64,000 nucleotides of DNA from Lewinella sp. IMCC34183 (GTDB lineage Bacteria; Bacteroidota; Bacteroidia; Chitinophagales; Saprospiraceae): positions 124,001 through 188,000 of the forward strand of contig NZ_QMEM01000007.1 of assembly GCF_003390915.1 (NCBI RefSeq), in the 5' to 3' direction. Positions 1 to 10,800 of this stretch are shown in pieces (position 1 is the stretch's first letter; each line of letters begins with the position of its first letter). A program made the translations under genes and the position numbers. Under the pieces are notes generated by a model that was given only the letters and a program-made list of their open reading frames with translations, was not told where the DNA came from and ran no database searches.

Positions 1-3000
1 GGTGCAGCTCTACCCGCCCCCCCATGGCCTCAAGTCGGGGCTTTGGGGCCATAGCCTGGACGGTCAGTCCGGCCAAATTGCTCAGGTCGACGGATTTCAG
101 CATCAGGTAGGCGCCCGACTGTCCGATGATGACCAGTTTGTTGCCGCCGAACTCCACGGGCGTGATGTGCTCACCGCCGTCGTAGTCCTGCACGCCAACA
201 TTGGCGCTGCGCAGGGTCACCACGTCTTCCGAGCGCAGTGCGGGCAGCCCCTCCCCGCCCTTGTCGGTGTAGCCGGCGCGGATGAACAGCCGGCCCGCGC
301 CGGGATCGTTCTCGGGCAGTTCCGGTACGTAGTCACCCGCCAGCGGGGGGCGGTTCTCGTCCGACTGCCGGGCCAGGCCCAGAATGTAATCGACCATCAT
401 CCGGGCCTGCCCTTCCGGTAGATCGGGGTGGGCCGACATGACGTTCTCCCCCCATACGCCCCCGCCGCCGGAGATGATCTTGCCAACCAGGTAATCGCGG
501 GCGCCGGCCTTCCCGGCGTAGCGGGCGGCAACGGCGCGGTAGGTGGGCCCCACGGATTCCTTCTCGATGGCGTGACAGCTTACGCAGTCGTTCTCCTGGA
601 TAAGGCTTTCCCCCTGTCCGGCCACCGCGCCCGCGTCGGCCTGCCGGTGGCCACGGGCGATCTCGACCTGGTCGAAGCCCTCGGCGAGGTAATCCATAGT
701 CAGGGCTACCTGCTGCTCGTCGATACCCGCACCTACGGTGCCGTCCTCCGCATCCTCGATCTCCACTGCGTAGGCAATGGGCTGACCGGGCACAAAGAAA
801 CTGCGGTTTCCGCCGGGCAGGTCGAGCCGGACCCGCGGTACGGCGTTACCGGCGGAAATGGCGACGGAGGAGGAGGTCTGCCCGCCCTTTCCGTCGTCGA
901 CCGTCAGGGCGGCCTCGTAGCTACCGGCCTCCTCAAGCGTGAGTTCGGCTTCTTCCCCTTCGAGGGTCCGCTCAAAGCCGTTGTCTCCGGTGACGGTCCA
1001 TTGGTAGGACAATTCGTCCTCATCGGGATCCTTGACATCGACGGCCGACAGCTTCACCGTCAGGGGCAGCTTGCCACCGGCCTTGTCGACCGTGGCGACG
1101 GCCTCCGGCAGGCGGTTACCGGCGTTGAATTCGATACGCGACAGGCGGGCGTCGCGGTTCTGGGTGAACCACCCCTTGCCGTATTCGAGAAGGTAAAGGT
1201 CACCGTTATCGGCGAACTGCATATCCATCGGGTTGCTGAACTCGGCGTCGGGCAGGAAGCGCTCCATCCGGACGAAGTCACCTTCCTCGTTCATCGTGAC
1301 GGCCATGATCCAGCCGCGCATCCAGTCGTAGGCGAAAAACTTGCCGTCGTAGTAGGCGGGCCAGGCGCGCTCCGCACCCGCGAAGTCCTCACGGTAGAAG
1401 ACCGGGCCGGCCATCGCGTTGCGGCCGCCGTTGCCTACCAGGGGGAATTCCGGGGAGTTGCCGTAGGGGTACCAGATGAAGGCCTCCCGCGCCGGGGGCA
1501 GCTGCTCAAGGCCCGTATTGTTGGGAGAAGTATTGGCGGGGGATTCGGCGTCCCAGGCGGGACCGGAGGTTTCCGTGGCGAAGTCGTACTTCCGGTACGC
1601 CTTGTTGTCGCCTACGAAGTGGGGCCAACCGTAGTTGCCGGGCCCGCGGGCCTGCCCTACCTCGTCGTGGCCGGCCGGTCCGCGGAGGCTGTCGGGGTCG
1701 CCGGCGTCGGGTCCCACCTCACCCCAGTAGAGGTAGCCGGTGTGGGGATCGACGGAGATCCGGTAGGGGTTGCGGTGGCCCATGGTATAGATCTCGGGCC
1801 GGGTCTTGTCCGTGCCTTCGGGAAAGAGATTCCCCTCCGGGATGGTGTAGGTACCGTCGGGCTGCGGGGTGATGCGCAGGATCTTGCCGCGCAAGTCGTT
1901 GGTATTGGCCGAGCCGCGCTGGGCGTCCCAGGCCGAGCGACCGGGCCGCTCGTCGGTCGGGCTGTAGCCGTTGGAGGCGAAGGGGTTGGTATTGTCACCG
2001 GTGGAGAGGAAGAGGTTGCCGTTGCCGTCCCAGGCGATGGAGCCGCCGGTGTGGCAGCATTCCTGCCGCTGGGTGGCGACGAAGAGCAACTGCTTCTCGG
2101 AGTCCAGCAGCAGTTCGTCGCCATCCATCGTGAAGCGCGACAGCACGTTGGCGCTGGTATCGGGGTGGGAGTAGTACATGTAGATGTACTGGTTCTCCGC
2201 GAAGTTCGGATCCTTGTTGAGGCCGAGCAGGCCGTCCTCGGCGCGCGAGTTGGCGGGGTCCTCGTCGGTAGTGTAGGTCGTGCTAACGGGCAGGTTAGCG
2301 ATGGTCTCCAGCTGGCCGGTACTGTTTTTGTACAGCTTGACGGCCCCGTGGCGCTCGACGAAGAGGATGCGGTCGTCGTCCAGGACCGTCAGCTCGGTGG
2401 GCTCGTCGAGGTTGCTGGCCAGCACCACCTTGGTGAACCGGTTCTCCTCGGGGCGGGAGGCGGCGTAGTCCAGTTTCTGGGGGTCGTCCCCGCCCATAGC
2501 GTAGTGGATGCCGGCGTAGAGGTGGTCCAGGAACATTTGGTCGGAGAAGGCGGAGGGTACGTGCCCGAGAGCGGTGTAGAAGGCGCGGCCACCGTCGAAT
2601 TCCTGGTACCAGCTCATGGGGTGGAAGTCAGGATTCTTGCCGCCCTGGTAGCTGCTCTCGTCGATCGCCAGGACTGGATGAATGTTATCGGAGATGTTGC
2701 GGAAGTTGTAGAACTCGTCCGTCCAGTCGAATTCTGCGGGCAGCATTTCCGCGGCCCAGCTGTCGGCGTCGGTCACCTCGAAGTGGCCCTCCTGCACGTT
2801 GCTGGGGTCGCTGGGGTGATCGAGGAAGTAGGCCCCCGCCAGTTCGCCGTACCAGGGCCAGTCGTACTCGGTGTCGGTAGCGGAGTGGACGCCCACGTAG
2901 CCGCCGCCGGCCTGGATATAGCGCTCGAAGGCGCGCTGTTGCGCGTCGTCGAGCACGTCGCCGGTAGTATTCAGGAATACCACGGCTCCGTACTGCCGGA

Positions 3001-3226
3001 GGTTGTCCTCGGTGAAGGCCGCGGCGTCCTCGGTCACGTCCACCCGGAAATCTTTCTCCTTGGCCATCTTCTCCAGGGCCGCCTTACCCGCCTCGATTGA
3101 TTCGTGGCGGAAGCCGGCGGTTTTGCTGAAGACCAGCAGGGCAGGTTCCGGCCGTTCGGAACAGGCCGTGAACAGGCAGAGCCACAGGCAGAGGCATACG
3201 TACAGTAGAGAAGAGCGGTTGGGCAT
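1..3226 (-). CDS. ThuA / PQQ-type sugar dehydrogenase / PKD / cytochrome c fusion (3' end outside window)
   Basis: About 1,075 residues are visible and the frame is still open at the window edge, so the C-terminus is missing. The N-terminus MPNRSSLLYVCLCLWLCLFTACSE is a lipoprotein-type signal. It is followed by a ThuA-like domain (about 25-265, with GGYVGVHSATDTEYDW), a glucose/sorbosone dehydrogenase-like beta-propeller (about 275-690; VLDDDRILFVERHG, ECCHTGGSIAWDGNGNL, YWGEVGPDAG), a PKD-like domain (about 700-790) and a cytochrome c domain with haem motif CVSCH at 881-885. The last visible stretch (from about 975) resembles a CBM6-type carbohydrate-binding region. Such multidomain proteins are common in Bacteroidota; they probably oxidise a sugar in the periplasm or at the cell surface and pass electrons to the fused haem. 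The substrate is unknown. ATG at 3226 is supported by a -7 box 20 bases upstream. Confidence 0.88.
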   Translation of the reverse strand, partial: MPNRSSLLYVCLCLWLCLFTACSERPEPALLVFSKTAGFRHESIEAGKAALEKMAKEKDFRVDVTEDAAAFTEDNLRQYGAVVFLNTTGDVLDDAQQRAFERYIQAGGGYVGVHSATDTEYDWPWYGELAGAYFLDHPSDPSNVQEGHFEVTDADSWAAEMLPAEFDWTDEFYNFRNISDNIHPVLAIDESSYQGGKNPDFHPMSWYQEFDGGRAFYTALGHVPSAFSDQMFLDHLYAGIHYAMGGDDPQKLDYAASRPEENRFTKVVLASNLDEPTELTVLDDDRILFVERHGAVKLYKNSTGQLETIANLPVSTTYTTDEDPANSRAEDGLLGLNKDPNFAENQYIYMYYSHPDTSANVLSRFTMDGDELLLDSEKQLLFVATQRQECCHTGGSIAWDGNGNLFLSTGDNTNPFASNGYSPTDERPGRSAWDAQRGSANTNDLRGKILRITPQPDGTYTIPEGNLFPEGTDKTRPEIYTMGHRNPYRISVDPHTGYLYWGEVGPDAGDPDSLRGPAGHDEVGQARGPGNYGWPHFVGDNKAYRKYDFATETSGPAWDAESPANTSPNNTGLEQLPPAREAFIWYPYGNSPEFPLVGNGGRNAMAGPVFYREDFAGAERAWPAYYDGKFFAYDWMRGWIMAVTMNEEGDFVRMERFLPDAEFSNPMDMQFADNGDLYLLEYGKGWFTQNRDARLSRIEFNAGNRLPEAVATVDKAGGKLPLTVKLSAVDVKDPDEDELSYQWTVTGDNGFERTLEGEEAELTLEEAGSYEAALTVDDGKGGQTSSSVAISAGNAVPRVRLDLPGGNRSFFVPGQPIAYAVEIEDAEDGTVGAGIDEQQVALTMDYLAEGFDQVEIARGHRQADAGAVAGQGESLIQENDCVSCHAIEKESVGPTYRAVAARYAGKAGARDYLVGKIISGGGGVWGENVMSAHPDLPEGQARMMVDYILGLARQSDENRPPLAGDYVPELPENDPGAGRLFIRAGYTDKGGEGLPALRSEDVVTLRSANVGVQDYDGGEHITPVEFGGNKLVIIGQSGAYLMLKSVDLSNLAGLTVQAMAPKPRLEAMGGRVELH

Positions 3227-3246
3227 GGCACGATCGTTGGGACCGC

Positions 3247-3254
3247 TAAATGTA
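3247..3254 (-). promoter_or_regulatory. Putative -7 box of the ThuA/dehydrogenase gene
   Basis: TACATTTA on the minus strand, 20 bases before the ATG, fits the Bacteroidota -7 consensus TAnnTTTG at seven of eight positions. No clear -33 element was identified. Confidence 0.5.
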
Positions 3255-3307
3255 CGCGACCGCCGCCGCCCTACCAAGGGACTACCACCACGCAATCGAC
3301 CGCGGGC

Positions 3308-4306
<999 letters not shown>

Positions 4307-4353
4307 TTACCGGGTAAAACAGCCCCGGCGGGGGAATGATCGCGGGCTTCTGC

Positions 4354-4420
4354 GCTGCCGGAGGCAGCATTGTACTATCGCTGCCGGAGGCAGCATCTTA
4401 CTATCGCTGCCAGAGGCAGC
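4354..4420. repeat. Three tandem hairpin repeats (26-bp period)
   Basis: The 15-base palindrome-like core GCTGCCGGAGGCAGC occurs at 4354-4368 and 4380-4394 and, with one change, at 4406-4420, separated by 11-base AT-richer spacers (attgtactatc). Each core folds as a 6-bp stem with a 3-base loop. Read on the transcribed minus strand, the array begins six bases after the stop codon of the nucleoside hydrolase gene. A further copy follows the CBS-protein gene at 37871. Confidence 0.85.
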
Positions 4421-4426
4421 ATTGTA

Positions 4427-5332
4427 CTACGGGCGGTTCAGCAGGCGCTTCCAGAAGTCGCTTGCCATGGCGGCTTCGTCGATGTCTGTGTAGATCCATA
4501 CGTCCCGCGGGATATTCTCCGGCGGGGTGGTGACCTTCCGTTTGGAGGCCCATTCCGGGTGCAGGAAGGCCTGCAGCAGGGCCACGTCCCACATGGTCCA
4601 CACCTCTGCGTCGGGTCCGTGGTCGATCCAGCGTTGCTTAAGGTAGTCCCCGATGGGGCCGGCTTGGTCGAGGCGGGCGAAGGTGGTATCCCGTTGCCAC
4701 CGGTACTGCCCGGCCGTGGAGGTAGGCATGACGTGCAGTTCCAGGCCCTCCAGGTTCAGGAGGTAGTTGGCGGCGTTGAGGTCGCGGCGGATATTGAACT
4801 CGTCCTTGTTCCAGATTCCCCGGTCGGCATCGTACTGAAAGCCAAGCACGTAGGCCCGGATACTATGCTTGATGTCGGGGGCCAGCGCCAGAGCCGAGGC
4901 GAGGTTGGTCCCCGCCCCGATGCACATGACCACCAGCTTCTCCGCACCTGCGTCCGCGCGCCTGGCCTGCTCAATGATGAACCGGGCGGCGGGGCTGTTG
5001 CGCGGCTCGTAGCCGCCCCAGGGCATACCCATGATACTGTCGGCCCCCACGGGGTGCGGCAGGTCCGTGCGGCCGGCCAGCGCGAGCAGTTCTTCGTTGA
5101 GGCGCTGGCTTTGGTAGACGGTACTGTCGCCGGAGTACTGGTGAAACCACTGGGCGGAGGTGAGGCCGCGCCAGTCGATCGCCTCCTCGCCCAGCAGGTA
5201 GGCAATGGCGTAGAGGTCGTCGATCTCGTTGGCGGTGTCGGCGTCGAGGATGAGGGGTACACGGCCGGCCGGCTGGGCGGCAAGCGGCAGCGCCCCCGCG
5301 GCGAGGAGAAACAGGAAGATCGGACGAAGCAT
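4427..5332 (-). CDS. Secreted inosine-uridine nucleoside hydrolase-like protein
   Basis: 301 residues from the ATG at 5332. The frame is open further upstream, but the first 40 codons would be unlike a signal peptide, whereas MLRPIFLFLLAAGALPLAAQ (1-20) is one. The family calcium/ribose-binding signature appears as LILDADTANEIDD (27-39), followed by typical IUNH blocks (VVMCIGAGTNLASALALAPDI, WDVALLQAFLHPEWA). The family cleaves the N-glycosidic bond of ribonucleosides; here the enzyme would act in the periplasm or outside the cell. The -7 box sits only three bases before the ATG, suggesting a leaderless mRNA. Divergent from the PUL1 hydrolase at 5451. The 3' end abuts a hairpin-repeat array. 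Nucleosidase activity itself is inferred from family membership. Confidence 0.85.
   Translation of the reverse strand: MLRPIFLFLLAAGALPLAAQPAGRVPLILDADTANEIDDLYAIAYLLGEEAIDWRGLTSAQWFHQYSGDSTVYQSQRLNEELLALAGRTDLPHPVGADSIMGMPWGGYEPRNSPAARFIIEQARRADAGAEKLVVMCIGAGTNLASALALAPDIKHSIRAYVLGFQYDADRGIWNKDEFNIRRDLNAANYLLNLEGLELHVMPTSTAGQYRWQRDTTFARLDQAGPIGDYLKQRWIDHGPDAEVWTMWDVALLQAFLHPEWASKRKVTTPPENIPRDVWIYTDIDEAAMASDFWKRLLNRP
4944..4960 (+). repeat. Dispersed 17-mer, copy 1 (16/17)
   Basis: GCACCTGCGTCCGCGCG, differing at the last base from the consensus GCACCTGCGTCCGCGCC. It lies inside the coding region of the nucleoside hydrolase-like gene, antisense to it. Confidence 0.6.
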
Positions 5333-5335
5333 AAT

Positions 5336-5343
5336 CGAAGATA
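5336..5343 (-). promoter_or_regulatory. Putative -7 box of the nucleoside hydrolase-like gene
   Basis: TATCTTCG fits TAnnTTTG except at one base. Only three bases separate it from the chosen ATG, so transcription would start at or next to the start codon. Confidence 0.5.
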
Positions 5344-5421
5344 CGCCGGCGGCGACGGGCATGTTACGGAATCCCCCGCCGGCGGTTACGCACGGGGGCG
5401 GCGATGCCCTGCGCGCCCGGT

Positions 5422-5429
5422 TACCTTGT
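5422..5429 (+). promoter_or_regulatory. Putative -7 box of the PUL1 hydrolase gene
   Basis: TACCTTGT, 21 bases before the ATG at 5451; near match to TAnnTTTG. It helps choose 5451 over upstream in-frame starts. Confidence 0.45.
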
Positions 5430-5450
5430 CCCTCCCTCAGCCGACCCGCC

Positions 5451-7877
5451 ATGCGCCAGTTCGTTACCTTTCTGCTTCTCCTGACTCTCTGCCCGCTGCT
5501 CCCCCTCTCCTCCCAGTCCGGCCCGGCGATCGATTCCGTCGTTGCAGCGACCGTCCTGGTCGACCGTCACGGCAAGTTCGAGGCCGCCGTGTACACCCCT
5601 GCACGCTACGCCAACCCCTTTGATTACGACGAAGTGCGGGTGCGGGCGACCTTTTCGGGCCCCTCCGGGCAGGTGGTGGAAGTAGATGGCTACTACTACC
5701 AGCCCTTCGCGCTCGACCCCCGGACCGGCACGCTCACCTCCACCGCCGCTACCGGCAACTTCGGGGTCCGGTTTTCCCCGAACGCGACGGGACGGTGGAC
5801 GTACGCGGTCACGCTGACGGACGCCACCGGATCGAGCCCGCCCGTCGCGGGCGCCTTTGAGTGCCGCCGCAGCGCGGACCCCCGCAACCGGGGCTTCGTC
5901 CGCCGCAACGAAACCAACTACCTGAACTTTGACGACGGGCGGCAGTACATCCCCATCGGGGAGAACATCGCCTGGCCGCAGGCCAAGGTGGTACCCGACT
6001 ACCGCAAGTGGATCGACGGGGTCACCGACAACGGCGGGAACTTCCTGCGCCTCTGGAACGCCTACTGGGGCCTCGGCCTGGAGTGGCTGGCCGGCTACGA
6101 CGGCTTCGGCGGCCTGCGGCGGTACAAGCAGGCCAACGCCCGCTACCAGGACTGGCTGTACGACTACGCCGCCGAGCGCGGCCTCTACGTGATGCTGTGC
6201 CTGCAGTACCACGGACAGGTATCCACACAGGTCAACCCAGCCTGGGCCACCAATCCCTACAACGCCGCCAACGGCGGCCCCCTGGGGACCACCCGGGAGT
6301 TCTTCACCGACTCTACGGCCATCGCCCATACCAAGAACCGCTTCCGCTACATCGTGGCCCGCTGGGGCTACTCCCGCAATATCATGGCCTGGGAGCTCTT
6401 CAACGAGGTCGGTTGGACGGACGGCTACGAGGAAATCCAGGACGACGTAGCCGCGTGGCACGCCGAAATGGCCCGGTACCTAAAGGAGATCGACCCCTAC
6501 GGCCACCTCGTGACGACCAGCTTCGCGGACGAGAGCCACGGTGCCGCCGAATGGGCGGACCCCAACATCGACCTGACGCAGACCCACTTCTACGTCAACA
6601 ACGGCAACATCGAGCGGGCCCTCGTCGGCGGCGTACGGCGCTACCTCGACGACTACGGCCGGCCCACCCTGGTGGGGGAGTTCGGACTGGGGGCCGAACG
6701 CGACCTGGTGGCGACCGACCCCGAGGGCGTCTACGTGCACAACAGCCTGTGGGCGGGGCTCTTCGGTGGTGGCGCGGGCACGGCGATGAGCTGGTGGTGG
6801 GACAACTACGTACACCCCCGCAATCTCTACCGCTACTTCCGCGGCATTGCCGCCGTCTCGGCGTCCATCCCCTTCCTGGAGGGCGATATGGCGCCCACCC
6901 CGACCTACGTGGCGGGCGCTCCGGGTGACCTTATCCTCACCCCCACGCTGGGCTGGGCCTCGGTGGCCGACGATACGGTACGCGTGGCGCCCGACCGGCA
7001 GATCACTCCCCGCCTCAGCTACTTCCTGTACGGGACCACGTACAATACGGCCTACCGTTCCCCGCCCACCTTCGTGACCGACTTCCCCGTAGCGGCCGAC
7101 GTTACGGTGACGACCGGCGGGGAGTCGGGCACGTTTCCGCGCCTGTCCATCTCCGTCGATGGCGAGGAACGGCTCCGGTCCGCGGCCCTGCCCAATACTG
7201 CCTACACCGTGAGGGTACCCGCCGGCCGCCACCGGATCACGGTCGATAATCCCGGTACCGACTGGATCAGCATCCGGTCGTACACCATTGGTGGCGTCGG
7301 ATCGCGGGTCGATGCCTACATTCTCTCGACCATCGACGGGCGTACCGCCGCCGGGTGGGTATTCAACCACCGCTACAACCACGAATTCCTGGCGGAGAAC
7401 GGCGGCCCCCCGGACCCGGTAGCCGGGAGCGTGGTGGTCGTGCCGAACATGCTACCCGGCAGCTACCTGGTGAACTGGTACGACTGCCTGACCGGGCAGG
7501 TCGTCGATTCCGCACCGGCCGTAGCCGACGCCGGCGGACTGGTCTTTTCGGTGCCCGACTTCACCTGGGACCTGGCCTTCCGGATCTCCGCCAGCCCCGC
7601 CACCGCGGTCAGCGCCGCCCGGCCCGCCGGCCCCTACGCGGTCCGTTTCTACCCCAACCCCGCCGCCCCGGCCGGGCTGGTACGCCTGGAGCTGCCCCCT
7701 CCCGACCGGGCCGAAGTGCGGCTCTACGACCGGGCGGGCCGGCTACAGGCGTACTACCGCGACGTGACCGGCGACCGGGGCTTTCGCCTGCCCCAGACGC
7801 TGCTGCCGGGTACCTACTGGGTCAGCGTAGAGCAGAGCGGGATGCGGGTCACCGCGCCCCTGCAGGTGAACCGCTAA
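5451..7877 (+). CDS. Secreted glycoside hydrolase (DUF5060 / clan GH-A-like) with T9SS sorting domain
   Basis: 808 residues from ATG 5451, where MRQFVTFLLLLTLCPLLPLS begins a clear signal peptide; the frame is open 74 codons upstream without one. Domains: an N-terminal Ig-like DUF5060-type domain (about 30-140; NPFDYDEVRVRATFSGP), a TIM-barrel hydrolase (about 155-480), a region with a collagen-binding-like domain (about 630-710), and a C-terminal T9SS type A sorting domain (about 725-808; RFYPNP, VRLYDRAGRLQAYYRDV). Probable acid/base Glu319 in LFNEVGW and nucleophile Glu410 in LVGEFGLG, as in clan GH-A enzymes. Exported through the outer membrane by T9SS and probably the depolymerase of PUL1. 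The exact GH family and substrate are not resolved. The 3' end overlaps the convergent HTCS gene by four bases. Confidence 0.83.
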   Translation: MRQFVTFLLLLTLCPLLPLSSQSGPAIDSVVAATVLVDRHGKFEAAVYTPARYANPFDYDEVRVRATFSGPSGQVVEVDGYYYQPFALDPRTGTLTSTAATGNFGVRFSPNATGRWTYAVTLTDATGSSPPVAGAFECRRSADPRNRGFVRRNETNYLNFDDGRQYIPIGENIAWPQAKVVPDYRKWIDGVTDNGGNFLRLWNAYWGLGLEWLAGYDGFGGLRRYKQANARYQDWLYDYAAERGLYVMLCLQYHGQVSTQVNPAWATNPYNAANGGPLGTTREFFTDSTAIAHTKNRFRYIVARWGYSRNIMAWELFNEVGWTDGYEEIQDDVAAWHAEMARYLKEIDPYGHLVTTSFADESHGAAEWADPNIDLTQTHFYVNNGNIERALVGGVRRYLDDYGRPTLVGEFGLGAERDLVATDPEGVYVHNSLWAGLFGGGAGTAMSWWWDNYVHPRNLYRYFRGIAAVSASIPFLEGDMAPTPTYVAGAPGDLILTPTLGWASVADDTVRVAPDRQITPRLSYFLYGTTYNTAYRSPPTFVTDFPVAADVTVTTGGESGTFPRLSISVDGEERLRSAALPNTAYTVRVPAGRHRITVDNPGTDWISIRSYTIGGVGSRVDAYILSTIDGRTAAGWVFNHRYNHEFLAENGGPPDPVAGSVVVVPNMLPGSYLVNWYDCLTGQVVDSAPAVADAGGLVFSVPDFTWDLAFRISASPATAVSAARPAGPYAVRFYPNPAAPAGLVRLELPPPDRAEVRLYDRAGRLQAYYRDVTGDRGFRLPQTLLPGTYWVSVEQSGMRVTAPLQVNR

Positions 7878-10800
7878 TTCGCGTCGGGGAAGTGGGAGGG
7901 GCTCACGCCGAATTTCTTCTTGAACTGCGAGCGGAACGATTTCAGGTCGTTGTAGCCGACCATATAGGTCACGTCGGAGACGTTGTACTGCCGGGAGCGG
8001 AGCAACTGGGCGGCGCGTTCCAGACGAAAACTGCGGATGAGCTGGTTCGGCGTCTCGTCGGTCAGCGCCTTGATTTTCCGGTAGAGTTGCATCCGGCTCA
8101 TGAAAACGGCGTCGGCCAGCTGTTCCACGCCGAAGGCACTGTCGTCGATGTGCTTTTCTACGGATTCCTGGACCTGGCGGAGGAAATCTTCGTCCAGGGT
8201 ATTCAGCACCACCCCCTTAGGGCTGAGGGTGATGTTCTTCCCGAAGTGCTCCCGTAGTCGCTTCCGGTTACCAACGAGGCTTACGATCCGGGCCCGGAGA
8301 AGCTGCAGGTTAAAGGGTTTGGTGACGTAGTCGTCGGCCCCGGTCTGCAGGCCGTCGAGCTTGAACAGGAGGGAGGTGCGGGCGGTGAGGAGGATGACCG
8401 GTACGTGGCAGGTATGTATGCTGGACTTGAGCCTGCGGCACAGCTCGATACCGGTCATTTCCGGCATGGTAATGTCGGCCAGCACCACGTCGGGGAGCTC
8501 AGTTTCGGCCAGTTGCAGCCCCGCCACCCCGTTCTCGGCCTCGTATATGGTGTACTCCTTGCCCAGGTTCTCCCGCAGGTAGGCGCGGATGTCGGCGTTG
8601 TCTTCCACCACCAACACCTTCGTCGGGTTGCCCTCCACCGCCGGGGCCGCTTCCCGCTCGGCGTCGGTGGCGACGAGTTCGAGGTAGCGACTGATCTCTT
8701 CGCTGTCCCGGAAGTTCTGAATTTTTTGCTCCTCGTGGAAGTGCCCGTCGCCCCGGGGCAGAAAGACCGTGACCCGGGTCCCCTTCCCCGGTGTACTGCT
8801 CACCCCGATGGTACCGTGGTGGGCCTCGGTGATGGCCTTGGCCAGGGCGAGGCCGATGCCGGTGCCCCCGTCGGCCCCGTAGTCTTCCTCCGCCTGGTAG
8901 AAGCGGTCGAAAACGAAGGGCAGTTGCTCGGCGGGGATGCCCCGGCCCGTGTCGGTGACCGTAATGGCCGCGCAATCACGTCCGTCGGGGGAGGCCTCGG
9001 CGAGCGTTACGTCCACCGCGCCGCCGGCGGGGGTGAATTTCAGGCTGTTGGAGAGGACGTTATAGAAGACTTTTTCCAGTTGGTCGCGGTCATAGGTCAC
9101 GGGGAGGCGCGCGACGGCCGGGCGGTAGCTGAGCGCCACCCCCTTCTCCTGGGCCAGGCCATCGAAGGACAGCACGATCTCCTCCAGGAACCGGACGAGG
9201 TTGCCCTCCGCCACGCGCAGGCGGAGCAGGCCCGCGTCGTTCTTCTGCACGTCAAGTAGCTGGTTGATCATGTGGTGCAGCCGCCCCGCGTTGCGGTACA
9301 TGCGGGTATACATCCGGTAGATGCGCCCGTTGGTACGCTCCTCGCGCAGCAGTTGCTCGAGGGGGCTCAGGATGAGGGTCAGCGGCGTGCGCAACTCGTG
9401 ACTGATGTTGGTGAAGAAGCGCACCTTTAGCTCGTTGAGCTCTTCGGCCTTTTCCCGCTCCACCCGGGCCAGCTGCAGGCGGTGGCGCAGGCCGGCCCGC
9501 ATCTGTACGATGCGGATGACGAGCAGGAGCAGGCCGCCGGCCGCGAGCGCGTAGAGCAGGTAGGCCCAGCCGGTCTGCCAGAAGGGGGGGCGGATCTCCA
9601 GGTCCAGGCGCACGGGGTCGCTCCACACGCCGTCGTTATTGGCGGCCCTGACGGCGAAGGTGTAGCGTCCGGGTTGCAGGTTGGTGTAGTGGGCGACGCG
9701 CTCGTCGCTGTCGGTATAGATCCAGTCGTGAAAGCCCCCGAGGCGATAGGCGTAGCGGAGCAGCTGGCTCTCCCCGATCTTGAGGCCCACGAATTCGATG
9801 GAGATCATATTGTCCCGATGGCTCAGTTCCACGCGCCGGGTTTCGCCGATGGTTTTCGTCAGCAGGGTCCGGCCGTCGGCCATCTCCCCTACCGGTACCG
9901 ACTGGTTGGCTAGGCGCAGGTCCCGGATGGCCACCTGTGGGGCGACCGTATCGGTGAGCAGCTCGGGTACCCGCAGGTAGCTGAGGCCGAGCGAGCCGCC
10001 GAAGGCAAGCTGTCCCCCCGGAAGCTCCCGGGCGGCGTCGTCGTAGAAGAAGAGGTCCTGCAGTCCGCTGTTCGTCCCAAAATTCTTTACGGCGTAGCCC
10101 CGGGCGGTCGCCTGCACCCGCGAGATTCCCTGACGGGTGCTCAGCCAGAGGTCGCCGTTGCGGTCCTGGGTGACGGCCTGTACGAAGGCGTTGTCCAGGC
10201 CGTCGCTGCCGTCGAGGTGGTCAAAGCCACCGTCGTCGCGCAGGCGGTTGAGGCCGTTTTCGGTAGCTACCCAGAGCGCACCTTCCGCATCGACGAACAG
10301 GGCGTTGATGAAGTTGCTGCTCAGGCTGCTGCCCGCCGCCTCTCCGTAGCGGTAGTGAGCGACCAGGTCCAGTGCCCCCTCCTGCCGGTCGTGGCGCAGC
10401 TTCAGCAGTCCGTCCCCGCGGGTACCCACGTACAGGTACTCGGTGCCGGCTTCGGTCCGCAGCAACAGGTGAACGTTATTGCTGGCCCCGAGGTCGAGGT
10501 TGCGGTCGCGCGTCATCCGGTAGTTGACCAGCTGGTTGCTGTCTGGGTCGTAGTGGAAGAGCCCGCGGTCCCAGCCCCCCACCCACAGGTCGCCGGCGGC
10601 CCCCTCGGCCACCGACATCAGGTACAGCCCCTGGCTGCCGTCGGCGGCGGGGACCGGGGTGGCCAACAGCTCCTGCAGGCGATCGCCCCGCCGCACGCGC
10701 CCGATCAGGTCTGCTTCGCGGAAACCGAGCAGCCCCGTGCCCTGGGTGGCGATCCAGAGCGTGCCGGCCTGGTCTACCAGGGTGCTCGACGCGAACCCGG

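Noticed and set aside
428-3100. Long plus-strand open frame of 890 codons
   Set aside because: It is antisense to the ThuA/dehydrogenase/cytochrome gene, has low complexity (Val/Gly-rich) and no domain; it results from G/C-rich third positions.
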